Positions 33,742 to 42,214 of a DNA stretch of 62,860 bases are shown piece by piece. Origin of the DNA: Microseira wollei NIES-4236. Its GTDB lineage: Bacteria; Cyanobacteriota; Cyanobacteriia; Cyanobacteriales; Aerosakkonemataceae. The notes under the pieces were generated by a model that saw nothing but the letters and a program-made list of their open reading frames with translations, searched no databases and was not told the DNA's origin. The position numbers were made by a program, and so were the translations under genes. The DNA lies in NCBI RefSeq assembly GCF_020521235.1, contig NZ_BLAY01000038.1:1-62860 (forward strand). Direction: 5' to 3'. Position 1 is the first letter of the stretch; each line of letters begins with the position of its first letter.

Positions 33742-33767
33742 TGCTTATATTCCTGTAAAATTATAGT

Positions 33768-34553
33768 TTATGAAGCAATAAATCCTTTTTCTTGTAATAG
33801 GGAGTTAGCCCAAACGGCATCTGCTTCTGATAGGGGTGGTACGCAGGACTGATTATAGTCTATTCTGGTATCAAAACCTGCCTGCTCGTAAATCTCGTTA
33901 ACTAAGTGCTGCAAATCTACAATTGGTTCCAAATCTCCACGTGCTAAAGGCAAAGGAAATGACGGAATTGCATCTCGCAAACTGAAAGCATAAAGGTCAG
34001 ATATAGGGCGGCGATCGCCTCGACTAATCAGAATACGATAATCGGTTTTGGGTGGATTTCCTACAATCTGCATGGGTTTTCCACTCCTAAGCAAGTCTAT
34101 TTCTACGAGGTTAGTAATACTTGCCAATACTTGCGATCGCTTGCTTTCATAAGCAACTCGTCCTGCTCCAGAGCGTTTGTTTTTCGGGGAAAGAATCTCC
34201 AATACTGTGACGGCATAATTTTTACCAGTTTCTCTAATTTCTAAGTAACTTTCTTGAACTGTTTCAATCAGCGGTACTGCTACTTTTATTGGTTCGCGAT
34301 CGGCAAGCGTTGCAACCGATAAAGGGCGATCCGGTGTGGAGCGCTGTGTAAATACAGTTACATCAGGAACCCCAACTAACAGACTATCATCTGCATCGCC
34401 AAGATAGGTACGCTTATCAATTACTACATGGTACTTAGGACGGAGACTGGGAGCTAAGGCGATAGCGATCGCCACAATTAAGCGATTATGTAATTCAGAC
34501 CAAAAGTCGGGATGTTCCAGATAGGGGTCTACCCCCGGAAATGGTGAAGGCAT
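33768..34553 (-). CDS. DUF4058 family protein
   Basis: 261 residues with the clear family start MPSPFPGVDPYLEHPDFW, then HNRLIVAIAIALAPSLRPKY, VGVPDVTVF, VTVLEILSPKNKRSGAG and VNEIYEQAGFDTRIDY near the end. The family is abundant in cyanobacteria with many paralogues; no biochemical role is established. A ribosome site AGAGG lies ten bases before the ATG. It sits between mcrC and bgtA, 26 bases from bgtA, and may be a passenger of the same insertion. Confidence 0.88.
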   Translation of the reverse strand: MPSPFPGVDPYLEHPDFWSELHNRLIVAIAIALAPSLRPKYHVVIDKRTYLGDADDSLLVGVPDVTVFTQRSTPDRPLSVATLADREPIKVAVPLIETVQESYLEIRETGKNYAVTVLEILSPKNKRSGAGRVAYESKRSQVLASITNLVEIDLLRSGKPMQIVGNPPKTDYRILISRGDRRPISDLYAFSLRDAIPSFPLPLARGDLEPIVDLQHLVNEIYEQAGFDTRIDYNQSCVPPLSEADAVWANSLLQEKGFIAS

Positions 34554-34757
34554 GGCAAAACCTCTGATTTCTAACTTGCCAATATTTAATTAGTTATAGT
34601 TTCTATGTTACTTACTTGTCTCATTGTTATGGTAAGTAGTTAGGGGCAAAAGCTAGAAGGGTTCTGCGATCTCGTGACGCTCCGCTTGTGGATGGCAATT
34701 ATGATAACCTAAGATTCTTAGAGCTAGTTTAAGTAGAAAGCGCTTTTTTATTTTCTG

Positions 34758-36341
34758 TTACGAGATATCTAAAGCTTCGTCTAACACGCGCCGTAGATGT
34801 TCCTGTAGCTCAGTCTCAAATCCAGGATAGGCGGAGAGAGCTTGTAGTCCCTCAGTGTAGGATTTGTAAGCACCAGGATAAAGAATCGCGGCATATTGTA
34901 CTACTCGTCTGCCTTTGCTGTCTCGGATAGCGTCGCGGTAGGTGTGCATTTTCTGAATATCGGCTGCTTTTGGCTTTCCTTCATTGCCTCCATTTTCATG
35001 TTTCTCACTCTCAAGCTTATATTTGGGGTCGAATATATAAACTTGCTGAGAACCATCAGCTAACTTGACTTCCACTGCTATATCAGGACGCTGTGTCAAA
35101 GTAGGGCTGTGGAGTTCACCATTCTTGCCATAGGTTCGTTCAGGAATTAGCTTGACTTGCGTTTTGTGCTGAGGGTGAATTAAAACGATTGCTGGCTCCC
35201 CATTGGGTAAAATCCGGATGTAAACTCCGCTTTTATCCCTACTTACCAAGCAATGCTTTTCTACTTGATATCCTTTCTGTTCTCCTACTTCTAGCAGCGT
35301 TTCAATTACCCATAGAGTTCCCCAAACCTGGTATAGATCATGCAAATTTTCTAAAGGTGCATCAAGGTCTGAGTTTTCCAAATGTACTACAGGACTTCTG
35401 ATAAATTCCAAATACCCTTGCAAAGCAGCATGGTAAAGTGGACGCTTTAATAAAACCATTGTGATTTGATTGTTAAGGTGTTTAGGGTGGCTTACTTCAT
35501 CCATAAAACTAGCTTGATATCGAGCTTTTTTCAGATGCTTAGTGAGAGATTGCACCTCATCTAGAAGATAATTTTTGCGATTAGCCTTGCATATAGGCGA
35601 AACTCGTTGAAGCCTTTGATTAACCAGATCAAAAAATAACTTAACCATCTGGTTTTCATAAACATCTGTGTTGTGTTCTACTCTTATGTCAGGTAAGCGA
35701 ATAGGTAGCCCATTGGCATCTAAGTTATGCCCTCGACAAAAAGCTTGAACTATGCCACTAGGAGAAGGTCTGCGGACTTGTTCTTGCCGAACCCATATTT
35801 CATTGGTTTTGAAGATTTGATGAGGATCGCGAGCAAGTTGAGGCAGAATGTCTGTTAGTCCCGGTCGGTTTTCTGTACCGTTGACAGCGCGACGCAGGCG
35901 AACCATTTCTTGATCTAAAGTAGTTTCGCCTAGTTGTGGGAATTTCAGACCTGCTAAAGCTCTTGTACGTTGTAATCGTATTGCTACTGAAGTTGGAAGA
36001 CGAGCATCAAGATCCTCTAGCATCTGAGCAAATGCTTCACGGCTAATTTTTCGAGGCCAAACGGTGATAATCTGCTCTTCAGCTTCACCCTGATATTCAA
36101 GTTTTAGTTTGTAGCAACCGGGGTTTGAGCAAGGCCATTCAGCTACAATTCGAGCCTTTTTATCCGAAAAACGCTTTGGGTAGATTTCAAGTTCTTTACC
36201 CTGAAGCCAAAGCCGCACTTCTTCCCACTGGGTTTTAGGTACGCGAACTTCTAGAAAAGCTGTCTCCCACTCTGATGGAGATTCTAGTGGCTCGCCCGAA
36301 CGGCTTAGAAAGCCTAGTTTAGAAGTAGGAGCTAAATCCAT
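34758..36341 (-). CDS. mcrC: McrC-like DUF2357/PD-(D/E)xK restriction nuclease subunit
   Basis: 527 residues from the ATG at 36341, overlapping the end of mcrB by about 23 bases. The first ~400 residues look like DUF2357 (FPQLGETTLDQEMVRLRRAV, VYENQMVKLFFDLVNQRLQR). The C-terminal nuclease has QRPDIAVEVK, YIFDPKYKLE (the D-x-K strand) and ADIQKMHTYRDAI (QxxxY). McrC proteins are the nuclease partner of the GTP-driven McrB motor in type IV restriction, which cuts modified foreign DNA. The overlap implies translational coupling. Confidence 0.85.
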   Translation of the reverse strand: MDLAPTSKLGFLSRSGEPLESPSEWETAFLEVRVPKTQWEEVRLWLQGKELEIYPKRFSDKKARIVAEWPCSNPGCYKLKLEYQGEAEEQIITVWPRKISREAFAQMLEDLDARLPTSVAIRLQRTRALAGLKFPQLGETTLDQEMVRLRRAVNGTENRPGLTDILPQLARDPHQIFKTNEIWVRQEQVRRPSPSGIVQAFCRGHNLDANGLPIRLPDIRVEHNTDVYENQMVKLFFDLVNQRLQRVSPICKANRKNYLLDEVQSLTKHLKKARYQASFMDEVSHPKHLNNQITMVLLKRPLYHAALQGYLEFIRSPVVHLENSDLDAPLENLHDLYQVWGTLWVIETLLEVGEQKGYQVEKHCLVSRDKSGVYIRILPNGEPAIVLIHPQHKTQVKLIPERTYGKNGELHSPTLTQRPDIAVEVKLADGSQQVYIFDPKYKLESEKHENGGNEGKPKAADIQKMHTYRDAIRDSKGRRVVQYAAILYPGAYKSYTEGLQALSAYPGFETELQEHLRRVLDEALDIS

Positions 36342-38097
36342 GATTATTAAATGTTTCAAGCATTTTTTCAGCTTTTTTATGGCTTAAGTGAAAGCCATTA
36401 ACCTTAGCAATATTAACCACAGCCTTGAGAGCTTTTCCTACCGTCTCATCAGTTCCTTTAAGTTTAGGCAGAACCTTCTGCAAAAGCTGCTCATCGAAGG
36501 CTTGTTTCCAAGATATGTTTAAAGCTTCAGCCTCTTTTACGTAGGTTTTGATTTCCTCTATAACACGGAAAGCAAAAGGGGCTACTGTGTATACTTCGTC
36601 CCAAATCTGAATTAAAGTCTCGCGATACTCAACTTCACCCAAACAATCGTATAAATCTTTACGATCAACTTCAAGTTCAATCAGTTGCGCTCGATCGTAA
36701 ACCTTATCAGCAAAGCTGTGAGTGGTTTCATCCATGTTAACTGTGCCGATGAAGTAAAGGTTGGGAGGTAGCAAAACTTTTTTCCCTGGCGCTAGTTCAA
36801 TCTCAGCTACTTCCTCGCGCATTCGCACTTCCATTGCTGAGAGGAACTTGGCAAAGTAATACTCTACCCGTGCCAGGTTCATCTCGTCTAAAACCAGGTG
36901 GTAAGGCTGGGGATTTAACTGTTGGGATTTAGCTAGTATATACTCCTGGGCTGCTTTCTCTAAGAAGCAACTGAAGGCTGTGTGATTATACTCTTTGTTT
37001 ATTGGGTTAAAGTAGCCTAGCAAGTCCTCGTTAGTAGTCCAGTTGGGAGCCACTGGTACGACAAGATATTCAGCGTCCACAGCATTAGCATAGATTTTGG
37101 TAAGCCAAGTCTTACCTGTACCGCTAATTCCTGCAAGAATTACGAATTTTCTTGTTTTAATAGCCAAGTGGTAGCGTCGCAATGTTTGCTCAGAGATGTG
37201 TATATCTTGAGCAAGCACATTCTTCTGAATATCTGTGAAGGAAGGTTCAACATATCGACGTAAAAGAATTATTTGACTCTTACCGTAATGATGGGATACT
37301 GCTTCACCTGTAATTTCTTCTGTGATATTAATGACATTACCATCAAAAAAAGCAGCTAGTTTTTGAGCGGCTAATGTTACTTCATCCATAACGACTTCCT
37401 GCCATCGTTTAGTTAATTTGTCAATTAATTGATTTTCGTATATTAATTCTGTTTCTTCTCTTTCAAATTCGTCATCTTCATTAAATTTAATATCGTTTAA
37501 ATAAGATTTAATTTTTTCAGCGATTCTAGGACGTATATAATCAAACAAATTGGCGTTCATACCAAATTGATCTTGAAATGTATTGATTATAATTTGGCGT
37601 TTGTTTTTGATTAAAATTTTAAAAATTTCACTTTTAAATGGACTGCTATTATAATTAAAGCGAATCCCATATTTTTTTAAAAACACATTTGTCAATTGAG
37701 AGTGGCTAATTTCAAGATATGCTTCTACCAAATCCAAAAAATAATCATATTCAAGATTTTTACCCATCCAAAAATATTCAAAACCACAAGATTCAGCATA
37801 AAGTTCAACCAGGGAAATAAATGCTATCATTACTTCGCAATGTTCGGTTTCATTACAATAATTTGCTAAACCAATTTGAACCAGTATTTCCCAGGCATTC
37901 TTAAAACTTTCCTTAAAACCTTCTACTGCTATTCGGTGTATCAAAGTAGAATCTATATAATTAATTAGTGACAATTCAAATTCATTAAAATTTTCAGATA
38001 TCCATTCATGGTAATCTATCCAGTCATCAAAAACAGCGCTGGCATAATCATTTATATCACTCCAATTCAGAATACATACATAACTCATATTGATCAT
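36319..38097 (-). CDS. mcrB: McrB-like AAA+ GTPase with unrecognised N-terminal domain
   Basis: 592 residues from the ATG at 38097; further starts at 38124 (GTG) and 38088 are possible. The AAA+ core begins near residue 325. Walker A ILAGISGTGKTWLTKIY, Walker B YHLVLDEMNLARVEYYFAKF, and the McrB-type sensor GTVNMDETTHSFADKVYDRA are all present. The first ~320 residues (rich in Ile, Asn, Tyr, Phe and acidic residues) match no DNA-recognition fold I know (not DUF3578, EVE/YTH or B3 by eye), so the trigger of this system is unknown. That part is also more AT-rich than its neighbours, which suggests a recently acquired domain. Confidence 0.87.
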   Translation of the reverse strand: MINMSYVCILNWSDINDYASAVFDDWIDYHEWISENFNEFELSLINYIDSTLIHRIAVEGFKESFKNAWEILVQIGLANYCNETEHCEVMIAFISLVELYAESCGFEYFWMGKNLEYDYFLDLVEAYLEISHSQLTNVFLKKYGIRFNYNSSPFKSEIFKILIKNKRQIIINTFQDQFGMNANLFDYIRPRIAEKIKSYLNDIKFNEDDEFEREETELIYENQLIDKLTKRWQEVVMDEVTLAAQKLAAFFDGNVINITEEITGEAVSHHYGKSQIILLRRYVEPSFTDIQKNVLAQDIHISEQTLRRYHLAIKTRKFVILAGISGTGKTWLTKIYANAVDAEYLVVPVAPNWTTNEDLLGYFNPINKEYNHTAFSCFLEKAAQEYILAKSQQLNPQPYHLVLDEMNLARVEYYFAKFLSAMEVRMREEVAEIELAPGKKVLLPPNLYFIGTVNMDETTHSFADKVYDRAQLIELEVDRKDLYDCLGEVEYRETLIQIWDEVYTVAPFAFRVIEEIKTYVKEAEALNISWKQAFDEQLLQKVLPKLKGTDETVGKALKAVVNIAKVNGFHLSHKKAEKMLETFNNHGFSSYF

Positions 38098-38170
38098 CCC
38101 AGTTTCTCTGGTTGAATTACCCACTCGTTAATAAGAAAAAGCCATCGCATTAACGATCTTAACCCTATAC

Positions 38171-39184
38171 TCAACGCCGTCCCACATCCAGTTGTTTTTC
38201 CAATCGCCGACTTGCCATTGACATGGAATAACAAAATACCCAATAAATCAATCCGACAAACAAATAAACTTCGGCATATCTACCCAAAAATTCTGGTTGT
38301 GCGAGGATAGAACGAGAAATCCCCGTTAACTCGACTAAGGCAAATAACGACAGCAACGAGGTATCTTTAAATAACCCAATAAACTGTCCGACAATCGCCG
38401 GAATTACGGCACGTAACGCTTGGGGGAGTACAATTAATAACACGACTAAAGGAGCATTTAATCCAAGCGATCGCGCCGCCTCCGCTTGTCCCCTCGGCAC
38501 TGCTTGCAAACCTCCACGCACATTCTCTGCCATGTACGCTGCACTGAACAGGACTAGACCTGCGATCGCTCGCAATACCCGATCCAATCTTATTTCATTT
38601 GGCAACACCAAAGGCAGCATTACCTGTGCAATAAACAAAATCCCAATTAACGGCAATCCTCGAATTATTTCAATATAAAGAATGCATCCCCATCGCAACA
38701 CTGGTAACTTACTTTGACGCCCCAATGCCAACAATACACCCAAGGGAAATGATAGAATAATACTCACTGCCGACATTAACAGCGTCAGTAACAACCCATT
38801 CCACAAATTAGTCCCTACTGGCGTTAAACCCCATCCACCCCCAATTAGCCACCAAATGATGGGGAAAAAGCCAACATATAAAGGTAAAAGACCAAAGTAA
38901 TAAATCCTTTCTTTTAATTTTTGATTAGTTATTTTTGATTGAATCCAGGATAACCCAATCAGCGCCACTGCGAGCGCAAAAATTATCCAAATTCGCCATT
39001 GCTGCGTCACCGGATATCTACCAATCCAGAATAAGCGCCAGTTGCTACTAATAACTTGCCAATTTGCTTCTGTAAAAACCCAACCTAGAAATCCTAACAT
39101 TCCCTGAAATAGTATCCAGACACAGAGAACAGTTAAAAGACTGTTGTACCAGGTATTAAATAGATTCTTGCTTAACCAGTCCAT
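38171..39184 (-). CDS. natH: Amino-acid ABC transporter permease (NatH-like)
   Basis: 337 residues, about eight hydrophobic helices. The ABC-coupling (EAA) loop is ENVRGGLQAVPRGQAEAARS followed by LGLN. The N-terminal part (about 1-105) has extra helices before the core, typical of AapM/BztC/NatH proteins. It imports polar amino acids with NatG and the ATPase BgtA. In the usual operon bgtA would follow directly; here it is replaced by mcrB. Confidence 0.9.
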   Translation of the reverse strand: MDWLSKNLFNTWYNSLLTVLCVWILFQGMLGFLGWVFTEANWQVISSNWRLFWIGRYPVTQQWRIWIIFALAVALIGLSWIQSKITNQKLKERIYYFGLLPLYVGFFPIIWWLIGGGWGLTPVGTNLWNGLLLTLLMSAVSIILSFPLGVLLALGRQSKLPVLRWGCILYIEIIRGLPLIGILFIAQVMLPLVLPNEIRLDRVLRAIAGLVLFSAAYMAENVRGGLQAVPRGQAEAARSLGLNAPLVVLLIVLPQALRAVIPAIVGQFIGLFKDTSLLSLFALVELTGISRSILAQPEFLGRYAEVYLFVGLIYWVFCYSMSMASRRLEKQLDVGRR

Positions 39185-39233
39185 AGCTTTTAAATTCGTA
39201 GTGAGGACTCTAGTAGAATGGCATTAGGATAAG

Positions 39234-39335
39234 CGAGGCAGAGCCTCGAAGACTCGTTCCCAGGCTGAGCCTGGGAACGAGTTATAGCCCGCGTAGGCGG
39301 GCTTTGCTTGTGTAGCCGCACCCTTAAGGGTGCGG
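39234..39335. repeat. String of four hairpins, including two-hairpin copy A2
   Basis: In order: CGAGGC-AGA-GCCTCG (39234-39248); a 14-bp perfect stem with TGA loop (39252-39282, ACTCGTTCCC...GGGAACGAGT); stem A AGCCCGCG-TAGGCGGGCT (39286-39303); linker TTGCTTGTGTAGC; stem B CCGCACCC-TTAA-GGGTGCGG (39316-39335). It fills the natG-natH gap and would be transcribed within the operon. Confidence 0.85.
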
Positions 39336-39353
39336 GTGAAAAAGCTACAAACA

Positions 39354-40268
39354 TTATCGTTCTTTGAGTTGTACGGTACGGTTTAATAAATTCATCAACA
39401 AGGAAATAGTTAGACTGATTGCCAGATAGGTTACCATCAGCAACAGCATAACTTCAACCGCGCGACCCGTTTGATTAAACGTCGTAGATGCGACAAAATA
39501 AAGATCGGGATAGCCGACTGCGATCGCTAAACTAGAATTCTTCGCTAAATTCAAATATTGACTCGTCAGCGGCGGTACAATCACCCGCAATGCTTGGGGA
39601 AAAATTATCAGTCGCATTGCTAACCCCGATTTAAAACCAAGTGCTTTCGCCGCCTCCCACTGTCCGCGCGGGACAGATTGAATCCCACCCCGCACAATTT
39701 CGGCGATAAATGCACCCGTATAAATCGTCACACCAACCAACAAAGCGGCTAATTCTGGCGAAAACTTCACACCGGGAAGTTCGAGTCCATTTTGGCTGAG
39801 ATAAATCAACCCAAATAGGGAAATTTTATCTTCTACTTTTGGCAGACTCAAGAAAACTGCGAAGTACCAAAATAACAATTGCAAAAGTAACGGCGTATTG
39901 CGGAATATTTCCACATAAACTAACGCCAACTTTCTCACTAACCAATTATCAGATAAACAAGCTATTCCTGCGGTAATTCCCACTATTGTTGTCAGAATAA
40001 TTCCCGCAACCATGACTCGCAGGGAATTCAACAATCCGACTAACAAAGCACGCGCATAAGTATCGTAAGGTTGATAGGAAATCAGAGTTTCGCCAATATC
40101 AAAAGATGCTTGCGAACCGAGGAAGTTAAATCCTAGTTGAATTCCCAACTGTTGCAAATTGCGGCTGAGGTTACTCCACAATATTGTCACTACAATGACT
40201 GCTACCAATACAGCCAATACTTGTATGGCAATCCGCCAAAAACGAATATCGCGCAAGAATTTAGTCAT
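39354..40268 (-). CDS. natG: Amino-acid ABC transporter permease (NatG-like)
   Basis: 304 residues with about six to eight helices. The EAA loop is EIVRGGIQSVPRGQWEAAKA followed by LGFK, and the HisM-type segment LIIFPQALRVIVPPLTSQYL is clear. Partner of NatH. It lies between natF (116-base gap filled by heptamer repeats) and natH (gap filled by hairpin repeats). Confidence 0.92.
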   Translation of the reverse strand: MTKFLRDIRFWRIAIQVLAVLVAVIVVTILWSNLSRNLQQLGIQLGFNFLGSQASFDIGETLISYQPYDTYARALLVGLLNSLRVMVAGIILTTIVGITAGIACLSDNWLVRKLALVYVEIFRNTPLLLQLLFWYFAVFLSLPKVEDKISLFGLIYLSQNGLELPGVKFSPELAALLVGVTIYTGAFIAEIVRGGIQSVPRGQWEAAKALGFKSGLAMRLIIFPQALRVIVPPLTSQYLNLAKNSSLAIAVGYPDLYFVASTTFNQTGRAVEVMLLLMVTYLAISLTISLLMNLLNRTVQLKER

Positions 40269-40269
40269 T

Positions 40270-40385
40270 TGCTAATTGGTAATTGCTAATTGCTAATTGC
40301 TAATTGGTAATTGCTAATTGCTAATTGCTAATAGGTGGTATTTTTTCCATTAGCCATTAGCCATTAGCCATTAGCCATTAGCCAT
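40270..40385. repeat. Heptamer tandem repeats between natF and natG
   Basis: About eight TAATTGC/TAATTGG units, then about six CATTAGC units reaching the natF stop codon. The array lies inside a presumed operon. Confidence 0.9.
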
Positions 40386-41449
40386 TAGCGAAATGGTGGA
40401 GAGTAAAGCAATCCGCCTTTATTCCAAAGATTGTTTTGACCGCGAGGCAGATTTAAAGGGGTTCCGGCGCCAAGGTATCGATTGTAAACTTCGCCATAGT
40501 TGCCTACATGTTTCACAATTCTAAGCGCGAAGTCATTCGTTAAGCCCATATCTTTGCCTAAATTTCCTTCCTTACCTAAGAAGCGCTTGATATCTGGGTC
40601 TTTGCTATTTTCAAAAGAGGCTAGATTCTTAGAATTAATGCCTAACTCTTCGGCATTGATTAATGCATAAATCGACCACTTCACCAGATCAAACCACCGG
40701 GAGTCTCCATTAGTAACTGCGGGTGCTAGGGGTTCTTTTGATAGCACGTCATTGAGAATGACGTGATTTTGCGGCTGTGGTAAAGTAGTGCGACGGGAGA
40801 GTAATTGCGAACGGTCTGATGTTACTGCTTGACACCGACCTTCTGCATAAGTTGCATAGGCGGTATTGATGTCTTCAAACACAACGGGTTTATAAGGAAT
40901 ACCCCGCTTACGCATTTGGTCGGCTAAATTTTGTTCGTTAGTCGTTCCTGTTTGGGTGCAGATAGCTTTGTCTTTTAAATCTGTGAGGGATTTGATATTG
41001 CTATCTTTTTTTACCATAATGCCCTGACCATCGTAAAATACCACGGGGGCAAATTCCAAACCTACTGAAGTATCGCGACTAATTGTCCAACTTGTATTGC
41101 GACTGAGGACATCGATTTCGCCTGTTTGTAAGGCGGTAAAGCGTTCTTTGGCGTTGAGATTGCGAAATTCTACTGCATCTGGATTATCGAATATGGCGGC
41201 TGCGATCGCGCGACACACTTCCACATCCAATCCTTTATATGTGCCGTTTTTATCGACAAAACTAAACCCCGGTAATTCGCCGCTGACTCCGCAAATTAGC
41301 TTACCGCGACTTTTTACCGTATCCAATCGACTTTTACCCTGCACTCCTGTACCTTGAGTTGCAGATGTTTGTCCCGACTGTCCGCTACAGGCGGTGAGGG
41401 ACAATAGCAGGGGTAGAGTAAATAATATCAGGAAGCCCCATTTACGCAT
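40385..41449 (-). CDS. natF: Polar amino-acid-binding lipoprotein (NatF-like)
   Basis: 354 residues. A lipoprotein signal ends in the lipobox LTAC-SG. The mature protein is a family-3 solute-binding domain: VKSRGKLICGVSGELPGFSF, GLDVEVCRAIAAAIF, RFTALQTGEIDVLSRNTSWT and the long C-terminal lobe of the AapJ/BztA type. It captures polar amino acids in the periplasm for NatG/NatH. It is the first gene of the operon. Confidence 0.93.
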   Translation of the reverse strand: MRKWGFLILFTLPLLLSLTACSGQSGQTSATQGTGVQGKSRLDTVKSRGKLICGVSGELPGFSFVDKNGTYKGLDVEVCRAIAAAIFDNPDAVEFRNLNAKERFTALQTGEIDVLSRNTSWTISRDTSVGLEFAPVVFYDGQGIMVKKDSNIKSLTDLKDKAICTQTGTTNEQNLADQMRKRGIPYKPVVFEDINTAYATYAEGRCQAVTSDRSQLLSRRTTLPQPQNHVILNDVLSKEPLAPAVTNGDSRWFDLVKWSIYALINAEELGINSKNLASFENSKDPDIKRFLGKEGNLGKDMGLTNDFALRIVKHVGNYGEVYNRYLGAGTPLNLPRGQNNLWNKGGLLYSPPFR

Positions 41450-41580
41450 ATATGCCTTTTACTTTCTCACAGAAAGTTGCTTTTAGCCCGTTCGTTGTGC
41501 TATCAATTATATGCTTGCAGGGGATGAGATCGCTTGTATTTGTTATGGGCATCCTTCGAGAGGAAGATTTTTTTTCACGC

Positions 41581-41790
41581 CTAGCGTTCTTCGGCGAGAT
41601 CTCGGATTAAATTCAAGCGCGAGTATAGGTAATTACTCACAGTATCCGTTTCGTCGTGGTTGAGCGAGCGCTCGTTTTTGATCTGCTTCACCAACCAGTC
41701 TACCAGGCTAGCATCGTCCAGCCTTAATAAAACATGGGATTGGGTAGTCTCAATTACAGACCAAAGTTGACGTAACATGGTAGGAGTCAT
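41581..41790 (-). CDS. Small conserved cyanobacterial protein
   Basis: 69 residues: MTPTMLRQLWSVIETTQSHV, a DDASLVDWLVKQIKNER helix and NYLYSRLNLIRDLAEER at the end. All-helical in appearance, no membrane segment. It looks like a real small protein by its composition; function unknown. It stands 130 bases upstream of natF in the same direction. Confidence 0.6.
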   Translation of the reverse strand: MTPTMLRQLWSVIETTQSHVLLRLDDASLVDWLVKQIKNERSLNHDETDTVSNYLYSRLNLIRDLAEER

Positions 41791-42214
41791 ACGACCTCTA
41801 GCTTATGATTGCTTCATAGTTTCAAGATACCCAAGAAAGAAACTACTGAGTCTCAATACACACAAGTTGACACAATAATTACAAAATCCTTAATATTTTG
41901 CACAATAACTTGATTTGTGTTGTTTAATAAGTAGTTTGGACAATATATTTCTTAACAGAATTTTATGATCGACAAAGTTCGCATCTACCTGGGGATAGAG
42001 ATCTGGGGATGAATTTGGGGTGCGAAGGGGTGCGTTTGCAAATCTTACAATAAGGACGGGCAAGATGCCCATCCCACAAGAACAAGATGCCCATCCCACA
42101 AGAATATGACTTAGAAACCCGGTTTTTCCAAAAAACCGGGTTTCTGATCGACAATTTGCGCCCGGTTGACAAGGAAACTAATTATTATATAAGAAATTTG
42201 CTGCTAAAAAAGTC
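41791..42214. other. Gap with direct repeat and palindrome
   Basis: CAAGATGCCCATCCCACAAGAA is present twice in tandem at 42061-42104 (first copy starts CAAGATGCCC at 42061). A near-perfect palindrome AGAAACCCGGTTTTT-CC-AAAAAACCGGGTTTCT occupies 42113-42145. It lies about 70 bases upstream of the STAND NTPase gene and may affect its expression. Confidence 0.75.
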
